This document shows positions 36,988-49,799 of a stretch of DNA of 64,000 nucleotides, piece by piece. The stretch comes from Aristolochia californica (lineage: Eukaryota > Streptophyta > Magnoliopsida > Piperales > Aristolochiaceae). Under the pieces are notes generated by a model. It saw nothing but the letters and a program-made list of their open reading frames with translations, was not told the DNA's origin and did not search any database. A program made the position numbers and the translations under genes. The stretch lies in assembly GCA_029961685.1 (NCBI GenBank), contig JARWKL010000007.1:17865013-17929012 (forward strand), in the 5' to 3' direction. The stretch's first letter is position 1. Every line of letters starts with the position of its first letter.

Positions 36988-37657
36988 ACATGTTTTAAAA
37001 ATGGATGTGCATGTTTGAAACATGTTAAAGATGCAAATGAGCTATGGATGCAAAGCTTTTAAAGAGAATAACAAATGCTCATTAAATTCTCAAGTGAACT
37101 TGCGGTGGGATATTTACCCGAGTCAAACATGCCATTATTTGCCCATTTCCAAAAAGCCGACATAATAATCTTAGATGATTGTAAAATGATTTATCACGCG
37201 TAACGGGCTATTTTTTTGTAAGAAATGACTTTTGGATTGGGAGTCAACACTCAATTAAAAATCCCCCGCCTCCCCTTTCTCCCGACGATTACAAAACCTG
37301 AGATATAAAAACGAAAAAGTGCTTACAATCCCTAAAAATTACAGACACTCTTTGGAATTATCTCTCTCTACATAGTTTATTGTGCATTTCCGTTTTAGAT
37401 GTACACATTTTTCATAAATCAAAACTTTGAGTTTTTCGCTCTCCCTTCATCCTGTAAAAAAAAGGCATAGAGATCACAACAAAATGAAAATTATATAGTT
37501 GATGTACGGAAAAAATTTAAAATAATAAAAAAAGTAAATGAAGAAAATTAATTCACACACCACAAATGAACACAAAATTTTTGTTATCCAAGTTCGGGAA
37601 ATTCCAGTAGTCCAACCCTAATAGCTTGGAATTTTACATGAAGGAGATTTTTTCTAC
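36988..37657 (+). repeat. Satellite monomer 56, class B with C-type end
   Basis: 670 bp. Class B (gatgcaaatgagc, gccgacataataatc, cccccgcctcccc). The end is C-like (ccaaccctaatagc). Confidence 0.88.
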
Positions 37658-38330
37658 ACATGTTTTAAAAATGGATATGCATTCTAGATACATGTTATAG
37701 ATTCAAATGACCTATGGATCCAAAGCTTTTAAAGAGAATAAAAAATGCTCATTAAATTCTCAAGTGAACGTGCGGACGGATATTTGCCTGAGTCAAACAA
37801 CCCATTATTTTGCCCACTTTCAAAAAGTTGACCTAACAATCATAGATGATTGTAAAGTGATGTTTCATGCGTAACGGGCTATATTTTTGTAAGAAATAAC
37901 TTGTGGATTGGAAGTCAACACTCAGTTAAAAATCTCCCACCTCCCCCTTCTCACGACGATTGCAAAACCTTAGATAGAAAAACAAAAAAGTGCTTACGAT
38001 CCCTAAAAATTACTGACACCCTTTGGAATTATCTCTCTCTACATTTGTGAATTGTGCATTTCCATTTTAGATGTACACTTTTTTCTTAAATCAGAACTTT
38101 TAGTTTTCGCTCTCCCATCATCCCGTAAACAGAAAAGGCAAATAGATCACATCAAAATAAAAATTTTATAGTTGATGTGTGGAAAAAATTTAAAACAATA
38201 ACTAATGTAAATAAAAAATATTTATTCACACACCACAAATTAACACAAAAGTTTTGTTATCCAATTTTGGAAAATTCCATTAGTCCAACCCCAATAGCTT
38301 GGAATTTTACATGAAGGAGATTTTTTCTAC
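37658..38330 (+). repeat. Satellite monomer 57, class C
   Basis: 673 bp. It has attctagatac, gcctgagtcaaacaaccc, aaaagttgacc, ggaagtcaacactc and ctcccacctcccc. Confidence 0.9.
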
Positions 38331-38497
38331 ACATGTTGTAGTAATGGATATGCATGCTTGAAACATGTTGAAGATTCAAATCACCAATGGATCTAAAGCT
38401 TTTAAAGAGAATAACAAACGCTCAATAAATTCTCAAGTGAACGTGCGGTGGGATATTTCCCTGAGTCTAACAAGTCATTATTTTGCCCATTTTCAAA
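38331..38497 (+). repeat. Satellite monomer 58, class A, truncated
   Basis: Only 167 bp of left arm (gcttgaaac, gagtctaacaagtc). It ends in tttcaaaaa, which merges into the A-run of the next monomer. About 500 bp are missing. Confidence 0.88.
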
Positions 38498-39134
38498 AAA
38501 TGGATATGCATGTTTGAAACATGTTAAATATGCAAAGAGAATAACAAACGCTCATTAAATTCTCAAGTGAACTTGCGGTGGGATATTTACCCGAGTCAAA
38601 CATGCCATTATTTTGCCCATTTGCAAAAAGCCGACATAATAATCGTAGATCATTGTAAAGTGATTCATCGTGAGCAACGGGCTATATTTTTGTAAGAAAT
38701 GACTTTTAGATTGGGAGTCAACACTCAGTTAAAAATCCCCCGCCTCCCCCTTTTCTTGACGATTGCAATGCCTGAGATATAAAAACGAAAAAGTGCTTAC
38801 AATCCCAAAAAATTACAGACACACTTTGGAATTATCTCTCTCTACGTTTGTGTATTGTGCATTTCCGTTTTAGATGTATGCATTTTTCTTAAATCAAAAC
38901 TTCGATTTTTTTGCTCTCCCTTCATCCCGTAAACAAAAAAGGCAAATAGATCACAACAAAATGAAAATTTTATGGTTGATGTATGGAAAAAATTTAAAAC
39001 AATAAAAAAAGTAAATATAGAAAATTTATTCACACACCACAAATGAACACAAAAGTTTTGTTATCCAAGTTTGGGAAACTCCACTAGTCCAACACTAATA
39101 TCTTGGAATTTTACATGAAGGAATTTTTTTCTAC
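38498..39134 (+). repeat. Satellite monomer 59, class B, 5' truncated
   Basis: 637 bp. It begins at atggatatgcatgtttg, lacking acatgtttt. A further ~25-30 bp are lost at 38536 (atatgcaaagagaat). Then class B (gccgacataataatc, gggagtcaacactc). Confidence 0.88.
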
Positions 39135-39807
39135 ACATGTTTTAAAAATGGATATGCATGCTAGAAACATGTTATAGATTCAAATGACCTATGGATCCAA
39201 AGCTATTAAAGAGAATAACAAACTCTCGTTAAATTCTCAAGTGAACGTGCGGTGGGATATTTACCCGAGTCTAACAAGTCATTATTTTGCCCATTTTCAA
39301 AAATTATACCTAACAATCATAGATGATTGTAAAGTGATTTGTCATGCGTAACGGGCTATATTTTTGTAAGAAATGACTTTTGGATTGGGAGTCAACACTC
39401 AGTTAAAAATGCCCCCGCCTCTCCCTTTTCCCGACGATTGCAAAACCTAAGAGATAAAACGAAAAAGTCCTTACAATCCCTCAAAATTACAGACATTATT
39501 TGGAATTACCGCTCTCTACATTTGTGCATTGTGCATTTCCATTTTAGATGTATACTTTTTTCTTAAATCAGAACTTTGAGTTTTCGCTTTCCCTTCATCC
39601 CGTGTATAGAAAAGGCAAATAGATCACAACAAAATAAAAATTTTATAGTTGATGAGTGGAAAAAATTTAAAACAATAACTAATTAAAATAAAAAATACTT
39701 ATTCACACACCACAAATGAACACAAAAGTTTTGTTATCCAAGTTTTGGAAATTCCATTAGTCCAACCCTAATAGCTTGGAATTTTACATGAAAGAGATTT
39801 TTTTTAC
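39135..39807 (+). repeat. Satellite monomer 60, C/A/B/C chimera
   Basis: 673 bp. Left end C (gctagaaac), middle A-like (gagtctaacaagtc), right arm class B (gggagtcaacactc, ccgcctctccc), then a C tail (cagaactttgag, aataactaatt). Confidence 0.84.
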
Positions 39808-40480
39808 ACATGTTTTAAAAATGGATATGCATGCTTGAAACATGTTAAAGATTCAAATGACCTTTGGATCCAAAGCTTTTAAAGAGAATACCAAACGCTC
39901 ATTAAATTCTGAAGTGAACTTGCGGTGGGATATTTACCCGAGTCAAACATGCCATTATTTTGCCCATTTGAAAAAATCCGACATAATAATCATAGATGAT
40001 TGTAAAGTGATTTATCATGCGTAACGGGCTATAATTTTTTAATTAATGACTTTTGGATTGGGAGTCAACACTCAGTGAAAAATCCCATGCCTCCTCCTTT
40101 TCCCAACGATTGCAAAACCTGAGATATAAAAACAAAAAAGTGCTTGCAATCCCTAAAAATTACAGAAACTCTTTGGAATTATCTCTCTCTACATTTGTGT
40201 ATTATGCATTTCCGTTTTAGATTACACATTTTTCTTAAATCAAAACTATGAGTTTTTCTCTCTCCCTTCATCATGTAAACAAAAAAGGCAAATAGATCAC
40301 AACAAAATGAAAATTTTACAGTTGATGTACGGAAAAAATTTAAAACAATAAAAAAATTAAATAAAGAAAATTTATTCACACACCACAAATGAACACAAAA
40401 GTTTTGTTATCCAAGTTTGGGAAACTCCACTAGTCCAAGACTAATATCTTGGAATTTTACATGAAGGAGATTTTTTCTAC
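39808..40480 (+). repeat. Satellite monomer 61, A/B chimera
   Basis: 673 bp. Left end class A (gcttgaaac, gattcaaatgacc). From about offset 100 class B (acttgcgg, gtcaaacatgcc, tccgacataataatc, gggagtcaacactc). Confidence 0.86.
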
Positions 40481-41150
40481 ACATGTTTTAAAAATGGATA
40501 TGCATGCATGCAACATGTTAAAGATTCAAATGACCTATGGATCCAAAGCTTTTAAAGAGAATAACAAACGCTCATTAAATTCTCAAGTGAACGTGCGGTG
40601 GGGTATTTGCCCAAGTCAAAAAGCCATTATTTTGTCCACTTTCAAAAAGTTGACCTAACAATCATAGATGATTGGAGAGAGATTTGTCATGTGTAACGGG
40701 CTATATTTTTGTAAGAAATGACTTATGGAATAGAAGTCAACACTTACTTAAAAATCGCCCGCCTCCCCCTTTTCCCGACGATTGCAGAACCTTAGATATA
40801 AAAATGAACAAGTGCTTACGATCCCTAAAAATTACAGACAATCTTTGGAGTTATCTCTCTCTACATTTGTGCATTGTGCATTTCAATTTTAGATGTACAC
40901 TTTTTTCTTCAATCAGAACTTTGAGTTTTCGCTCTCCCTTTATCCCGTAAGCAGAAAAGGCAAATAGATGATAAAAAAATAAAAATTTTATAGTTGATGT
41001 GTGGAAAAAATTTAAAAAAATAACTAATGTAAATAAAAAATATTTATTCACACACCACAAATGAACACAAAAGTTTTGTTATCCAAGTTTGGGAATTTCC
41101 ATTAGTCCAACCCTAAAAGCTTCGAATTTTACATGAAGGATTTTTTCTAC
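40481..41150 (+). repeat. Satellite monomer 62, class C
   Basis: 670 bp. Private marks ggggtatttgcccaag, aaaatgaacaagtgc and ttcaattttag are shared with monomer 65. Confidence 0.9.
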
Positions 41151-41764
41151 ACATGTTTTAAAAATGGATATGCATGCTTGAAACATGTTAAAGATTCAAA
41201 TGACCTATGGATCCAAAGTTCTTAAAGAGAATAACAAACAGTCATTTAATTCTCAAGTGAACGTGCGGTGGGATATTTACCCGAGTCTAACAAGTAATTA
41301 TCATGCGTAACGCGCTATATTTTTGAAAGAAATGACTTATGGATTGCAATTCAACGCTCAGTTAAAAATCCTTCACCACCCATTTTTCCCGACGATTGTG
41401 AAACCTGAGATATAAAAACTAAAAAGAGGTTAAAATCCCTAAAAATTATAGGCACTCTTCGGAATTCTCCCTCTCTACATTTGTGCATTGTGCTTTTCCA
41501 TTTTAGATGTACACTTTTTTCTTAAATCAAAACTTTGAGTTTTCGCTCTCCCTTCATCCTGAAAAAAAAAGGCAAAAAGCTCACAACGAATAAAAATTTT
41601 ATACTTGATGTATGGAAAAAATTTAAAACAATAACAAATGTAAATAAAGAAATTTTTTTCACAACAACACAAATGAACACAAAAGTTTTGTTATCCAAGT
41701 TTGGGAAATTCCACAAGTTTAACCCTAATAGCATGGAATTTAACAAGAAAGAGATTTCATCTAC
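41151..41764 (+). repeat. Satellite monomer 63, class A with ~58 bp deletion
   Basis: 614 bp. At 41296 acaagtaatta joins tcatgcgtaac, removing the dyad region entirely. Otherwise class A (gcaattcaacgctc, ccttcaccaccc). Confidence 0.9.
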
Positions 41765-42429
41765 ACATGTTTTAAAAATGGATATGCATGTTTGAAACAT
41801 GTTAAAGATGCAAAAGAGCTATGGATTCAAAGCTTTTAAAGAGAATAACAAACGCTCATTAAATTCTCAAATGAACTTGCAGTGGGATATTTACTCGAGT
41901 CAAACATGCCATTATTTTGCCCATTTGAAAAAAGCCGCATAATAATCGTAGATGATTGTATAGTGATTCATCATGCGTAATGGGCTATATTTTTGTTAGA
42001 AATGACATTTATATTGGGAGTCAACATTCAGTTAAAAATCCCCCGCCTCCCCCTTTTCCCGACGATTGCAAAGTCTGAGATATAAAAACAAAAAAGTGCT
42101 TACAATCCCTAAAAATTACAGACACACTTTGGAATTATCTGTCTCTACATTTGTGCGTTGTGCATTTCCGTTTTAGATGTACACATTTTTTTTAAATCAA
42201 AACTTTGAGTTTTTCGCTCTCCCTTCATCATGTAAACAAAAAACGCAAATAAGTCACAACAAAATGAAAATTTTATAGTTGATGTACTGAAAAAATTTAA
42301 AACAATAAAAAAAGTAAATAAAGAAAATTTATTCACACACCACAAATGAACACAAAAGTTTTGTTATCCAAGTCTGGGAAACTCCACTAGTCCAACAATA
42401 ATATTTTACATGAAGGAGATTTTCTCTAC
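41765..42429 (+). repeat. Satellite monomer 64, class B
   Basis: 665 bp. It has gtttgaaac, atggattcaaagc, gccgcataataatcg, gggagtcaacattc and cccccgcctcccc. The end lacks cttggaat. Confidence 0.9.
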
Positions 42430-43102
42430 GCATGTTTTAAAAATGGATATGCATGCTAGAAACATGTTAAAGATTCAAATGACCTATGGATCCAAAGCTT
42501 TTAAAGAGAATAACAAACGCTCATTAAATTCTCGAGTGAACGTGAGGTGGGGTATTTGCCCAAGTCAAACAAGCCATTATTTTGCCCACTTTCAAAAAGT
42601 TGACCTGACAAACATAGATGATTGTAAAGTGATTTGTCATGCGTAACGGGCCACATTTTTTTAAGAAATGAATTGTGGATTTGAAGTCAACACTTAGTTA
42701 AAAATCGCCCGCCTCCCCCTTTTCCCGACGATTTTAAAACCTTAGATATAAAAATGAACAAGTGCTTACGATCCCTAACAATTACAGACAATCTTTGGAA
42801 TTATCTCTCTCTACATTTTTGCATTGTGCATTTCAATTTTAGATGTACCCTTTTTTCTTCAATCAGAAATTTGAGTTTTCGCTCTCCCTTCATCAAGTAA
42901 ACAGAAAAGGCAAATAGATCACAACAAAATAAAAATTTTATAGTTGATGTGTGGAAAAAATTTAAAACAATAACTATTGTAAATAAAAAATATTTATTCA
43001 CACACCACAAATGAACACAAAAGTTTTGTTATCAAAGTTTGGGAAATTCCATTAGTCCAACCCTAAAAGCTTGGAATTTTACATGAAAGAGATTTTTTCT
43101 AC
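42430..43102 (+). repeat. Satellite monomer 65, class C
   Basis: 673 bp. Counterpart of monomer 62 (ggggtatttgcccaag, ttcaattttag). The dyad is changed (aaacatagatgattgt). Confidence 0.9.
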
Positions 43103-43761
43103 ACGTCTTAAAAAAAGAATATGCCTGTTTGAAACATGTTAAAGATTGGATCCAAAGCTTTTAAAGAGAATAACAAACGCTCATTAAATTCTCAAGTGAA
43201 CGTGCGGTGGGATATTTACCCGAGTCTAACAAGTCATTATTTTGCCCATTTTAAAAAATTTGACCTAACAATCATAGATGATTGTAAAGTGATTTATCAT
43301 GCGTAACAGGCTATATTTTTGTAAGAAATGACTTATGGATTGCAATTCAACACTCAGTTAAAAATCCTCCGCCACCTATTTTTCCCAACGATTGCAAAAC
43401 CTGAGATATAAAAAATAAAAAGAGCTTACAATCCCTAAAAATTATAGACACTCTTCATAATTATCTCCCCCTACATTTTTTCATTATGCTTTTCAGTTTT
43501 AGATCTACACTTTTTTCTCAAATCAAAACATTGAGTTTTCGGTTTCCCTTCATCCCGAAAACAAAAAAGGCAAAAAGCTCACAACAAAATAAAAAATTTA
43601 TAGTTGATGTTTGGAAAAAATTTTAAACAATAACAAATGTTAATAAAGAAAATTTATTCACACACCACAAATGAACACAAAGTTTTGTTATCCAAGTTTG
43701 GGGAATTCCATTAGTCCAACCCTAATAGCTAGGAATTTTTCATGAAGGAGATTTTTTCTAC
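43103..43761 (+). repeat. Satellite monomer 66, class A with C-type end
   Basis: 659 bp. It lacks 14 bp near 43147 (aaagattggatcc). Class A to the tail (gcaaaaagctcac), but it ends C-like (cacacaccac, ccattagtccaaccc) and is followed by another A. Confidence 0.87.
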
Positions 43762-44433
43762 ACATGTTTTAAAAATGGATATGCATGCTTGAAACATGTT
43801 AAAGATTCAAATGACCTATGGATCCAAATCTTTTAAAGAGAATAACAAACGCTCATTAAATTCTCAAGTGAACGTGCAGTGGGATATTTACCCGAGTCTA
43901 ACAAGTCATTATTTTGCCCATTTTCAAAAATTTAACCTAACAATCATAGATGATTGTAAAGTGATTTATCATACGTAACGGGCTATATTTTTGTAAAAAA
44001 TGACTTATGGATTGCAATTCAACACTCAGTTAAAAATCCTCCGCCTCCCATTTTTCCCGACAACTGCAAAACCTGAGATATAAAAACTATAAAGAGCTTA
44101 CAATCCCTAAAAATTACAGACACTCTTCAGAAATATCTCTTTTTAAATTTGTGCATTGTGCTTTTCCATTTTAGATGTACTCTTTTTTCTTAAATCAAAA
44201 CGTTGAGTTTTCGGTCTCCCTTCATACCGAAAATAAAAAAGGCAAAAAGCTCACAACAAAATAAAAATTTTATGGTTGATGTATGGAAAAAATTTAAAAC
44301 AAAAAAAATGTAAATAAAGAAAATTTTTTCACAATACACAAATGAACACAAAAGTTTTGTTATCAAAGTTTCGGAAATTCGAAAAGTTTAACCCTAATTG
44401 CTTAGAATTTAACAAGAAAGAGATTTCATCTAC
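43762..44433 (+). repeat. Satellite monomer 67, class A
   Basis: 672 bp. Second A in a row: gcttgaaac, gagtctaacaagtc, gcaattcaacactc and cctccgcctccc. The end atttaacaagaaagag is shared with monomer 63. Confidence 0.9.
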
Positions 44434-45107
44434 ACATGTTTTAAACATAGATATGCATGTTTGAAACATGTTAAAGATGCAAATGAGCTATGGATTCAAA
44501 GCTTTTAAAGAGAATAACAAACACTCATTAAATTCTCAAGTGAACTTGCGGTGGGATATTTACCCGAGTCAAACATGCCATTATTTTGCCCATTTGAAAA
44601 AAGCCGACATAATAATCATAGATGATTGTAAAGTGTTTTATCATGCGCAACGGGCTATATTTTTGAAAGAAATGACTTTTGGATTGGGAGTCAACACTCA
44701 GTTAAAAATCCCCCGCGTCCCCCTTTTCCCGACGATTGCAAAACCTGAGATATAAAAACGAAAAAGTGCTTACAATCCCTAAAAATTACAGAAATACTTT
44801 TGAATTATCTCTCTCTACATTTGTGCATTGTGCATTTCTGTTTTAGATGTACACATTTTTATTAAATCAAAACTTCGAGTTTTTTGCTCTCCCTTCATCT
44901 CCTAAACAAAAAAGGCAAATAGATGACTACAAAATGAAAATTTGATAGTTGATTTACGGAAAAAATTTTAAACAATAATAAAAGTAAATAAAGAAATTTT
45001 ATTTACACACCACAAATGAACACAAAAGTTTTGTTATCCAATTTTCGGAAACTCCACTAGTCCAACTCTAATATCTTGGAATTTTACATGAAGGAGATTT
45101 TTTCTAC
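44434..45107 (+). repeat. Satellite monomer 68, class B
   Basis: 674 bp. It has gtttgaaac, atggattcaaagc (as in monomer 64), gccgacataataatc and cccccgcgtcccc. Confidence 0.9.
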
Positions 45108-45769
45108 ACATGTTTTAAAAATGGATATGCATGCTAGAAACATGTTAAAGATTCAAGTGACCTATGGATCCAAAGCTTTTAAAGAGAATAACAAACACAC
45201 ATTAAATTCTCAAGTGAAAGTGCGGTGGGATGTTTGCCCGAGTCAAACAAGCCATTATTTTGCCCACTTTCAAAAAGTTGACCTAATAATCATAGATGAT
45301 TGTAAAGTGATTTGTCATGCGTAACGGGCTATATTTTTGTAAGTAATGACTTAAGGATTGGAAGCCAATACTCAGTTAAAAATCGCCCGCCTCCCTTTTC
45401 CCGACGAATGCAAAACCTTAGATATAAAAACTAACAAGTGCTTACGATCCCTTAAAATTACAGACACTCTTTGTAAATATCTCTCTCTACATTGTGCCTT
45501 TCTGTTTTAGATGTACACATTTTTCTTCAATCAAAACTTCGAGTTTTAGCTTTCCCTTCATCCCGTAAACAAAAAAGGAAAATAGATCACAACAAAATGA
45601 AAATTTTATAGTTGATATGTGGAAAAAATTTAAAACAATAACTAATGTAAATTAAAAATTTTTATTCACACACCACAAATGAACACAAAAGTTTTGATAT
45701 CCAAGTTTGGGAAATTCCATTAGTCCAACCCTAATAGCTTGGAATTTTACATGAAGAAGATTTTTCTAC
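45108..45769 (+). repeat. Satellite monomer 69, class C with B patch
   Basis: 662 bp. Class C arms (gcccgagtcaaacaagcc, ggaagccaatactc). The tail has a B-type tract about 45500-45615 (acacatttttcttc, cttcgag, caaaatgaaaattttat) and a ~9 bp loss near 45490. Confidence 0.88.
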
Positions 45770-46442
45770 AAATGTTTTAAAAAAGGATATGCATGTTTGA
45801 AACATGTTAAAGATTCAAATGACCTATGGATCCAAAGCTTTTAAACAGAATAACAAACGCTCATTAAATTCTCAAGTGAACGTGCGGTGGGATATTTACC
45901 CGAGTCTAACAAGTCATTATTTTGCCCATTTTCAAAAATTTGACGTAACAATCATAGATGATTGTAAAGTGATTTATCATGCGTAATAGGCTATATTTTT
46001 GTAAGAAATTACTTATGGATTGCAATTCAACACTCAGTTAAAAATCCTCCACCACCCATTTTTCCCGACGATTGCAAAACCTGAGATATAAAAACTAAAA
46101 AGAGTTTACAAACCCTAAAATTTACTGACACTGTTCGGAATTATCTCTCTCTACATTTTGGCATTGTGCTTTTCTTTTTTAGATGGACACTTTTTTCTTA
46201 AATAAAAACTTTGAGTTTTCGCTCGCCCTTCATCCCGAAAACAAAAAAGGCAAAAAGCTCACAACAAAATAAAAATTTTATAGTTGATGTATGGAAAAAA
46301 TTTAAATCAATTAAAAATGTAAAGATATAAAATTTATTCACACAACACAAATGAACTCAAAAGTTTTGTTATCCAAGTTTGAGAAATTCCACTAGTGTAA
46401 CTTTAATAGCTTGGAATTTTACAAGAAAGAGATTTCTTCTAC
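45770..46442 (+). repeat. Satellite monomer 70, class A
   Basis: 673 bp. gagtctaacaagtc, aatttgacgtaac, gcaattcaacactc, cctccaccaccc and an A tail. The left end reads gtttgaaac, as in B. Confidence 0.88.
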
Positions 46443-47108
46443 ACATGTTTTAAAAATGGATACGCATATTTGAAACATGTTAAAGACGCAAATGAGCTAT
46501 GGATGTAAAGCTTTTAAGGAGAATAACAAATGCTCATTAAATTGTCAAGTGAACTTGCGGTGGGATATTTACCCGAGTCAAACATGCCATTATTTTGCCC
46601 ATTTGCAAAAATCCGACATAATAATCATTGATGATTGTAAAGTGATTTATCATGGGTAACGGGCTATATTTTTGTAAGAAATGACTTTTGGATTGGGAGT
46701 CAACACTCAGTTAAAAATCCCACGCCTCCCCCTATTCCCGACGATTGCAAAACCTGAGATAAAAAAATGAAAAAGTGCTCACAATCCCTAAAAATTACAG
46801 ACACTCTTTGGAATTATCTTTCTCTACATTTGTGCAATTTGCATTTTCGGTTTAGATGTACACATTTTTCTTAAATCAATACTTCGAGTTTTTCGCTCTC
46901 CCTTCATCCCGTAAACAAAAAAGGCAAATAGATCACAACAAAATGAAAATTGTTTAGTTGATGTACGGAAAAAATTTAAAACAATAAAAAAAGTAAATAA
47001 AGAAAATTTATTCACACGCCACAAATGAACACAAAAGATTTATTATCCAAGTTCGGGAAACTCCACTAGTCCAATACTAATATTTAACATGAAGGAGATT
47101 TTTTCTTC
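46443..47108 (+). repeat. Satellite monomer 71, class B
   Basis: 666 bp. It has acgcatatttgaaac, gacgcaaatgagc, atccgacataataatcattg and cccacgcctcccc. The end lacks cttggaat. Confidence 0.9.
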
Positions 47109-47781
47109 ACATGTTTTTAAAATGGATATGCATGCTAGAAACATGTTAAAGATTCAAATGACCTATGGATCCAAAGCTTTTAAATAGAATAACAAACAGA
47201 CATTAAAATCTCAAGTGAACGTGCGGTGGGATATTTTCCCGAGTCAAACAAGCCATTATTTTGCCCATTTTAAAAAAGTTGACTTAACAATCATAGATGA
47301 TTTTAAAGTGATTTGTCATGCGTAAAGGGCTATCTTTTTGTTATAAATGACCGATGGATTGGAAGTCAACACTCAGTTAAAAATCGCCCACCTCCCCTTT
47401 TTCCCGACGATTGCAAAACCTTAGATATAAAAACGAAAAAGTGCTTACGATCCCTCAAAATTACAGACACTTTTGGAATTATCTCTCCCTACATTTGTGC
47501 ATTGTGCATATCCATTTTAGATGTACACTTTTTTCTTACATCAGAACATCGAGTTTTCGCTCTCCCTTCATCCCATAAACAGAAAAGGCAAATAGATCAC
47601 AACAAAAGAAAATTTTTATAGTTGATGTGTGGAAAAAAATTAAAAAAATAACTAATATAAATAAAAAAATATTTATTCACACACCACAAATGAACACAAA
47701 AGTTTTGTTATCCAATTTTGGGAAATTCCATTAGTCCTACCGTAATAGCTTGGAATTTTAGATGAAGGAGATTTTTTCTAC
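47109..47781 (+). repeat. Satellite monomer 72, class C
   Basis: 673 bp. It has gctagaaac, ttttcccgagtcaaac, aaagttgactt and cgcccacctcccc. The dyad right arm is mutated (gatgatttta). Confidence 0.9.
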
Positions 47782-48454
47782 ACATGTTTTAAAAATGGAT
47801 ATGCATGTTTGAAACATGTTAAGGATTCAAATGACCTATGGATCCAAAGCTTTTAAAGAGATTAACAAACGCTCATTAAATTCTCAAGTGAACGTGCTGT
47901 GGAATAATTACCCGAGTCTAACAAGTCATTATTTTGCCCGTTTTCAAAAAGTTGACCTAACAATCATAGATGATTGTAAAGTTATTTATCATGCATAACG
48001 GGCTATATTTTTGTAAGAAATGACTTAGGGATTGCAATTCAACAGTCAGTTAAATATCCTCCGCCACCCATTTTTCCCGACGATTGCAAAACCTAACATA
48101 TAAAAACTAAAAAGAGCTTACAATCCCTAAAAATTACAGTCACTCTTCGGAATTATCTCTCTCTACATTTGTGCGTTGTGCTTTTCCATTTTAAATGTAC
48201 ACTTTTTTCTTAAATCAAAACATCGAGTTTTTCGCTCTCCATTCATCCCGAAAAAAAAAAGGCAAAGAGATCACAACAAAATGAAAATTTTATAGTTGAT
48301 GTACGGAAAAAATTTAAAACAATAAAAAAAGTATATAAAGAAAATTTATTCACACAATACAAATGAACACAATAGTTTTGTTATCCAAGTTTGGGAAACT
48401 CCACTAGTCCAACACTAATATCTTGGAATTTTACATGAAGGAAATTTTTTCTAC
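47782..48454 (+). repeat. Satellite monomer 73, A/B chimera
   Basis: 673 bp. Arms class A (gagattaac, gcccgttttcaaaaagttg, gcaattcaacagtc). From about 48220 the tail is class B through to its end (gatgtacgg, ccaacactaatatc), so a C-type left arm follows. Confidence 0.86.
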
Positions 48455-49125
48455 ACATGTTTTAAAAATGGATATGCATGCTAGAAACATGTTATAGATT
48501 CAAATGACCTATGGATCCAAAGCTTTTAAAGAGAATAACAAACGCTCATTAAATTATCAAGTGAACGTGCGGTGGGATATTTGCCTGAGTCAAAATAGTC
48601 ATTATTTTTCCCATTTTCAAAAACTTGACCTAACAATCATAGATGATTGTAAAGTGATTTACCACGCGTAACAGGCTATATTTTTTTAAGAAATGACTTT
48701 TGGATTGGGAGTCAACACTCAGATAAAAATCCCCCGCCTCCCCCTTTTCCCGACAATTGCAAAACCTTAGATATAAATACGAAAAAGTGCTTACAATCCC
48801 TAAAAATTATAGACACTCTTTGGAATTATCTCTCTCTACATTTGTGCATTGTGCATTTCCATTTTAGATGTAAACTTTTTTCTTAAATCAGAACTTCGAG
48901 TTTTTCGCATTCCCTTCATCCCGTAAAAAAAAAATCAAATAGATCACAACAAAATGAAAATTTTATAGTTAATGTGCAAAAAAATTTAAAGGTTGAAAAA
49001 AGTAAATAAAGAAAATTTATTCACACACCACAAATGAACACAAAAGTTTTGTTATCCAAGTTTGGGAAACTCCACTAGTCCAACACTAATATCTTGGAAT
49101 TTTACATGAAGGAGATTTTTTCTAA
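48455..49125 (+). repeat. Satellite monomer 74, C/B chimera
   Basis: 671 bp. Left arm class C (gctagaaac, aacttgacc). Right arm class B (gggagtcaacactc, cccccgcctcccc). Tail briefly C (cagaacttcgag), then B to the end. Confidence 0.85.
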
Positions 49126-49799
49126 ACAAGTTTTAAAAATGGATATGCGTGCTAGAAACGTGTTATAGATTCAAATGACCTATGGATCTAAAACTTTTAA
49201 AGAGAAGAACAAACGCTCATTAAATTCTCAAGTGAACGTGCGGTGGGATATTTCCCCAAGTCAAATAGGCCATTATTTTGCCCACTTTCAAAAAGCCGAC
49301 ATAATAATCATAGATGATTGTAAAGTGATTTGTCATGCGTAACGGGCTATATTTTTGTAAGAAATGACTTATGGATTGGAAGTCAACACTCAGTTAAAAA
49401 CCGCCCGCCTCCCCCTTTTCCCGACGATTGCAAAACCTTAGATATAAAAACGAGAAAGTGCTTACGATCCCTCAAAATTACCGACACTCTTTGGAATTAT
49501 CTCTCTCCACATTTGTGCATTGCGCATTTCCATTTTAGATGTACACTTTTTTCTTCAATCAGAACATTGAGTTTTCCCTCTCCCTTCATCCCGTAAACAG
49601 AAAAGGCAAATAGATCACAACAAAATAAAAATTTTATAGTTGAAGTGTGGAAAAAATTTAAAACAAGAACTAACGTAAATAAAAAAATATTTATTCACAC
49701 ACCACAAATGAACTCAAAAGTTTTGTTATCCAAGTTTGGGAAATTCCGTTAGTCCAACCCTAATAGCTTGGAATTTTACATGAAGGAGATTTTTTCTAC
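49126..49799 (+). repeat. Satellite monomer 75, class C with B patch
   Basis: 674 bp. Class C overall (gctagaaacg, ggaagtcaacactc, cgcccgcctcccc). A short class-B tract, aaaagccgacataataatc, sits at about 49292-49310. Confidence 0.88.

Larger units (their letters stand above)
46443..48454 (+). repeat. Dispersed trimer block, copy 3
   Basis: Monomers 71-73 match copy 1 monomer for monomer with starts offset by 21473, 21474 and 21474 bp. The tail end of monomer 73 differs: it is B-type. Confidence 0.85.
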
